Shown here: positions 60,843 to 64,000 of the stretch, piece after piece
Position numbering within the stretch: position 1 is the stretch's first letter
How the letters are laid out: each line of letters opens with the position of its first letter
NCBI GenBank assembly: GCA_963825305.1
Contig: CAWGTA010000008.1
Coordinates: 186,001-250,000 of the forward strand
Source: PSRJ01 sp963825305
Lineage (GTDB): Bacteria; Acidobacteriota; Terriglobia; Bryobacterales; Bryobacteraceae
Length of the DNA: 64,000 nt
Direction of reading: 5' to 3'
Made by a program: the position numbers and the translations under genes
Notes under the pieces: generated by a model
Told to the model about the DNA's origin: nothing
The model's database searches: none
Seen by the model: only the letters and a program-made list of their open reading frames with translations

Positions 60843-62777
60843 TCAAAGATCCGGGGGCATGCGAGGAAGATCCAGGTTGGCAGGTACTGTTTGGAGTTGC
60901 GGCGCTTCAGGGCGGGGCTGAGGCGCTCGCGGCCTGTTTAGCAGCTCGATGACGCGTTCGTAAAGCCTGTTGCGCACCTCAAAGCGCTCCGAGGCCCGGG
61001 TGACATAGCGGACAACGATGTTGATTCCGGAAGAGCCAGGCCGCATTTCCACGGCGGGGTCCGCAGCAAACTGGCTCAAACCGACGTGCCGGGCGTTGCG
61101 CTTCCACTCCGCTTCGGCAAGCCGCGCCGCTTTGTCTGTTTCTTTGAGCACCGCTGCGTGGATAAGTTCGATCATCGCGTAGCTTTCTTCCGCTGCAGGG
61201 ATGGTGAATGTGAGCTGATCCCACATCCACTGGCCCGCAGTCGAAAAATTAAAATACTGGCCTTTGATGGCGAAGCTGTTGATGAAGCTGACACGGCGGC
61301 CGGTCGGATGGCCCTGATCCCTCCAGTTGCCCGTCTCGAGCATGGAGGTGCGGAAAACACTGATCTCCACAACCTCGCCAGCGACGCCGTTGATCTCCAC
61401 CCAATCGCCAATTCGGATGCCATGCTTACCCATCAATACAAACCAGCCAAAGAACGCAATGATGAAGTCCTGCAGGACAAGCGTGAGACCGGCTGTAGTC
61501 AGGCCGACGATGGTGGGCATTTCGCTGGGGGTGCCGAAGATGACGAACAAGATGATTAAGGCGCCGAGGAGTTGTATGCCGAGTTTGAAAATGATGTGCA
61601 GGGTTTTGACGCGGCCCTGATCGAGCTTGGCACGGTCAATGAGATGGCGGGCCAGCGCATCGAGGAAGATCACACAGATCAGAATGCACGCGATCAATGC
61701 GGAAGACCGCATTAGCAGATGCAGCACGATTCGATGCTGCAAGAGTATTTGAGCGGACCATTGGCTATAGACCCCAGCGAGTTGCCGTTGACTCTGGGTG
61801 CGGTCGCTGCAGATGCCGAGAAGCTGGCTGAGCGCGCTTCGCCTTTTCAGACCGGCGAGCCTCTGGGACTGGCCTGGGCCCGAAGCGGAAGATTCTGCGG
61901 CCTTGAGCTCGTTTGTGAGATCCGTATGCTGGGCCGTCAGAGCGACGATGTCAGCCTGAGCCTGCCGCAAAGCTTGTTGGACTAACTCGTAGCGGGTACG
62001 TTGATCGAACCAGGCGTTCACTCTTCCGGCCAGGGTGCCCTGTCCCTTTGCGGCAATTACGGCGACTGGACCATTTTGGGACGCTTTTGAGTCGTAGTCC
62101 TTCATTTCGACTTCGCGCGCGGCAAGCTCTGCTTGAACTCTGGCAGGCTCATCCCCGCCGGCGCGAGCGAGATCATGCTGCGCGTCGGCCAGCAAGTCCG
62201 AGTCCAGTGCAAGCTGTGCCTTGGCAACTTCCAGGTCGTCTTGCGCCGTTTCAGCCGCGGCGGACTTCGGGTTGGCAGCCTGATCTGTCAGACTCTGTAC
62301 CAGCGCTTTATCGTCGTTGACGACCTGTTGTAGTTTCTCTACACGCTGCGAGATGGCTAGCGCCTCGCCAGTGAGCGAGCCTTGCTTTAGGTTGGCGTAG
62401 CGGAGCGCCGATGCGAACGCCTGGTCCACTTCGCGATCCGCGAAGCGCTCCGCCTGCATTGCGAACTCCTTTTCTTCCGCAGTAGTCGCGAGCGCCGCAA
62501 GTGCCTGAGCGGTTTGCCACGGGCGCAAGTCCACATGCGTATTTCCGTTTTCGGCGAGGCGGCTGGCTTCAGCCTGCTGCTTCCTGAAGAATGGAAGTTC
62601 CGCCACAGCATCGCGAGTGGCCCAGACAAGGGCCAGGGACAAGACGAGCAGAGCGACCAGGCTCGCCACGAGCAGGAGTCTCGTCCTGCCAAGGATGTCG
62701 TGAAGGAGGGCCTCGGTCGCTTTCCTGATGGAGGAGCTGTCAGCCACTGACTTGATTGTTACAGCATTTAGCGGCAT
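60843..62777 (-). CDS. Mechanosensitive ion channel, MscS family, with long N-terminal coiled coil
   Basis: 644 aa. N-terminal membrane helix (LLLVASLVALLVLSLALVWA), ~270 residues of helical, coiled-coil periplasmic sequence (for example EALAISQRVEKLQQVVNDDK, LAARVEMKD-like stretches), then transmembrane helices and the pore-lining region VGLTTAGLTLVLQDFIIAFF, followed by the beta domain HGIRIGDWVEINGVAGEVVEISVFRTSML (read in part), the MscS signature. It gates in response to membrane tension. It is longer than MscS and of the MscK/MscM-like kind. The 3' end lies just past a small stretch of untyped DNA. Confidence 0.9.
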   Translation of the reverse strand: MPLNAVTIKSVADSSSIRKATEALLHDILGRTRLLLVASLVALLVLSLALVWATRDAVAELPFFRKQQAEASRLAENGNTHVDLRPWQTAQALAALATTAEEKEFAMQAERFADREVDQAFASALRYANLKQGSLTGEALAISQRVEKLQQVVNDDKALVQSLTDQAANPKSAAAETAQDDLEVAKAQLALDSDLLADAQHDLARAGGDEPARVQAELAAREVEMKDYDSKASQNGPVAVIAAKGQGTLAGRVNAWFDQRTRYELVQQALRQAQADIVALTAQHTDLTNELKAAESSASGPGQSQRLAGLKRRSALSQLLGICSDRTQSQRQLAGVYSQWSAQILLQHRIVLHLLMRSSALIACILICVIFLDALARHLIDRAKLDQGRVKTLHIIFKLGIQLLGALIILFVIFGTPSEMPTIVGLTTAGLTLVLQDFIIAFFGWFVLMGKHGIRIGDWVEINGVAGEVVEISVFRTSMLETGNWRDQGHPTGRRVSFINSFAIKGQYFNFSTAGQWMWDQLTFTIPAAEESYAMIELIHAAVLKETDKAARLAEAEWKRNARHVGLSQFAADPAVEMRPGSSGINIVVRYVTRASERFEVRNRLYERVIELLNRPRAPQPRPEAPQLQTVPANLDLPRMPPDL

Positions 62778-62929
62778 GCGTCGGCCTTTGTCAGAGCGCG
62801 ATCTGCCGCCGACGGGAATACCTATACCTGGTGCGAAGTCCCCTTGCGTCCATTAAGCGCCGTGGATTGCGGCAATGCTCATGAAGCACAAGAGATTACA
62901 AGCGTCCGGTGTTAAGTCCGGTCCACGTC

Positions 62930-63030
62930 AACTGGCGCGGCAATCGCTTTGCGCGGGGCACCGGGCGGCGCCGTGGCGGGAAGTTTCCGGCCCCCCTTTT
63001 TCGGGCTCGCCAGACGTGGAGCGCGCCCTT
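62930..63030 (-). repeat. Modular GC-rich repeat, copy 20 (inverted core)
   Basis: GCGGCAATCGCTTTGCGCGG then CACCGGGCGGCGCCGTGGCG, GGAAGTTTCCGGCCCCCCTT and TTTCGGGCTCGCCAGACG. It is almost the same as the inverted half of copy 14 at 43140-43230. Confidence 0.85.
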
Positions 63031-63165
63031 CACCGTAGCACCAGGTGATTCTGCTCTGGGTGCCGCAAAACTCTTTGTAGGCACGGTAATCCAGCGTGCC
63101 TTGCGCGGTCAAGAAAACCTCAGTAACATACCAGCCTGTGCCGAATTGGCTGTAAAGGAGCAACC

Positions 63166-63666
63166 GTGTCGACAAATCAAGTCAGTCTGGTCGAATATCC
63201 CAATCAGAGCATACTGCAAACGGAAGCATTCAAGGACAAGCGACTCATCAAAAAGGGGGGCATGTATCAGGTTGTCACCTACCTGGGAAACAGCAAGACG
63301 GACCCTGATCAGGTCGGCACTCCTCGTGGTCTGTACGACTTTGTGGTCCTGGCAACCCACGCTGACGCATGTTTTGTGCGCCGCGAACGGATGGACCGGA
63401 TGGCACGTCGTAGCAGCCAAAAGAAATCGATCAACGACGTCGATCGCGGCCACTCATCGATTGCTAAGGGCCAACCCGTTCTGATGGCCGGCACGATCGC
63501 TTTCGGTGGGGGAGTGACTACCGGCGATACACCAGCCGGCGAACTCATCTGGTGGGAGAATAAGTCCGGCCACTACTTCAAAGGGGGCGTCGCGCCTCCG
63601 TTCGCTAAATATCCCCTTTCGGGCAGCGCGCTAAAAGCGCATGTCCAGTACCAGACCAGCATCTGA
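63166..63666 (+). CDS. Hypothetical protein
   Basis: 166 aa from a GTG preceded by AGGAG. No signal or membrane helix. Sequence: STNQVSLVEYPNQSILQTEA, FKDKRLIKKGGMYQVVTYLG, then VVLATHADACFVRRERMDRM, GQPVLMAGTIAFGGGVTTGD and GELIWWENKSGHYFKGGVAP. The last part resembles a small beta-rich binding domain with aromatic residues. I do not recognise the family. It stands alone between a repeat copy and gene-poor DNA. Confidence 0.65.
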   Translation: MSTNQVSLVEYPNQSILQTEAFKDKRLIKKGGMYQVVTYLGNSKTDPDQVGTPRGLYDFVVLATHADACFVRRERMDRMARRSSQKKSINDVDRGHSSIAKGQPVLMAGTIAFGGGVTTGDTPAGELIWWENKSGHYFKGGVAPPFAKYPLSGSALKAHVQYQTSI

Positions 63667-63954
63667 AATGCGCTGACGGGAGTCTGTTGTTGCCCATGAA
63701 CAAGTTTCAAGAGTGGGGCGGCGACCTCTGAATCGCAACCAGACCTGCTCAGCCGTCGCCGCCTACGACGTCGCTAGGGTCAGCTCCGTGTCACTGCACT
63801 TCGCGTGTGGCCCGCGGAGCTCATTGCATCAATCCCGTGAACTCAGTTCAACGGGGCTAAGGGCCAGTTCGCAGGCCTCGAGCCTTCGTGTTGAGTTGGT
63901 ACCGCGGCCATGGCGCCGCGAAAAGCCTGCGGGGATGTTCCATGCAGGTCTGCC
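63667..63954. other. Gene-poor stretch near the right edge
   Basis: No frame in either strand looks protein-coding, and no RNA, hairpin with T-tract or known repeat was seen up to the start of repeat copy 21. Confidence 0.35.
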
Positions 63955-64000
63955 CGTCGGCCGCGCCGGCGTACCGCTCGCTGACGACGCCGAAGGCGCG
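63955..64000 (+). repeat. Modular GC-rich repeat, copy 21 (cut by the window edge)
   Basis: GCCCGTCGGCCGCGCCGGCG then TACCGCTCGCTGACGACGCC. Continues beyond the window. Confidence 0.75.

Overview
The window looks like chromosomal DNA of a high-GC soil Acidobacteriota, most likely of the Solibacter/Bryobacter type. This rests on family content, not on a database search: a secreted VWFA protein of the acidobacterial kind beside a giant TPR protein, a decayed TonB receptor with an N-terminal carboxypeptidase-regulatory-like domain, a YggS homologue, and several short basic proteins typical of that phylum.

Positions 1-26,200 are dense, conserved and free of the repeats described below. A minus-strand flagellar run (fliK, an unknown gene, flgD, flgE, fliN, fliO, fliP, fliQ, fliR, flhB, flhA) is divergent from a plus-strand run (flgF, flgG, flgA, flgH, flgI, flgJ-like). 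fliS sits tail-to-tail with flgJ. Together these encode the export gate, switch protein, hook and hook-length control, distal rod, P and L rings and the flagellin chaperone. Then come a zincin, an acyl-CoA synthetase, the TonB remnant, a 1636-aa TPR protein with its VWFA partner, yggS (frameshifted), a glycosyltransferase, a CocE-type hydrolase, and tRNA-Cys with a terminator downstream.

From about 26,560 the character changes. Roughly twenty copies of a modular, GC-rich, imperfectly repeated non-coding element occur, in both orientations. Between about 32 and 44 kb they separate short gene units almost like cassettes: OsmC plus haloacid dehalogenase; one small basic protein; four tandem DUF697-like membrane proteins with a clear sigma-70 promoter, plus an esterase; an NHL propeller plus a double carboxymuconolactone-decarboxylase-like protein; and a TIR-like protein. 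Other genes here are a matrixin-like protease, a PilZ protein and a hybrid histidine kinase.

From 44.5 to 53.8 kb the DNA is repeat-poor: groES-groEL (GroEL lacks the Gly-Met tail), two hypothetical genes, a tRNA-Leu-like relic, an IS630 relic, and an oxalate-type operon (ThDP acyl-CoA decarboxylase/lyase, formyl-CoA transferase, formyltransferase, OxlT-type antiporter). From 54 kb on there are decayed genes (integrase tail, frameshifted PAS kinase, two relatives of one small gene), more repeats, an HDOD protein, a double receiver protein, a MscS channel and an unknown protein.

The best candidates for something undescribed are the modular repeat family with its paired boxes and covarying palindrome, and the alternating B-A-B-A array of DUF697-like proteins. 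All calls come from reading the sequence; no searches were run.
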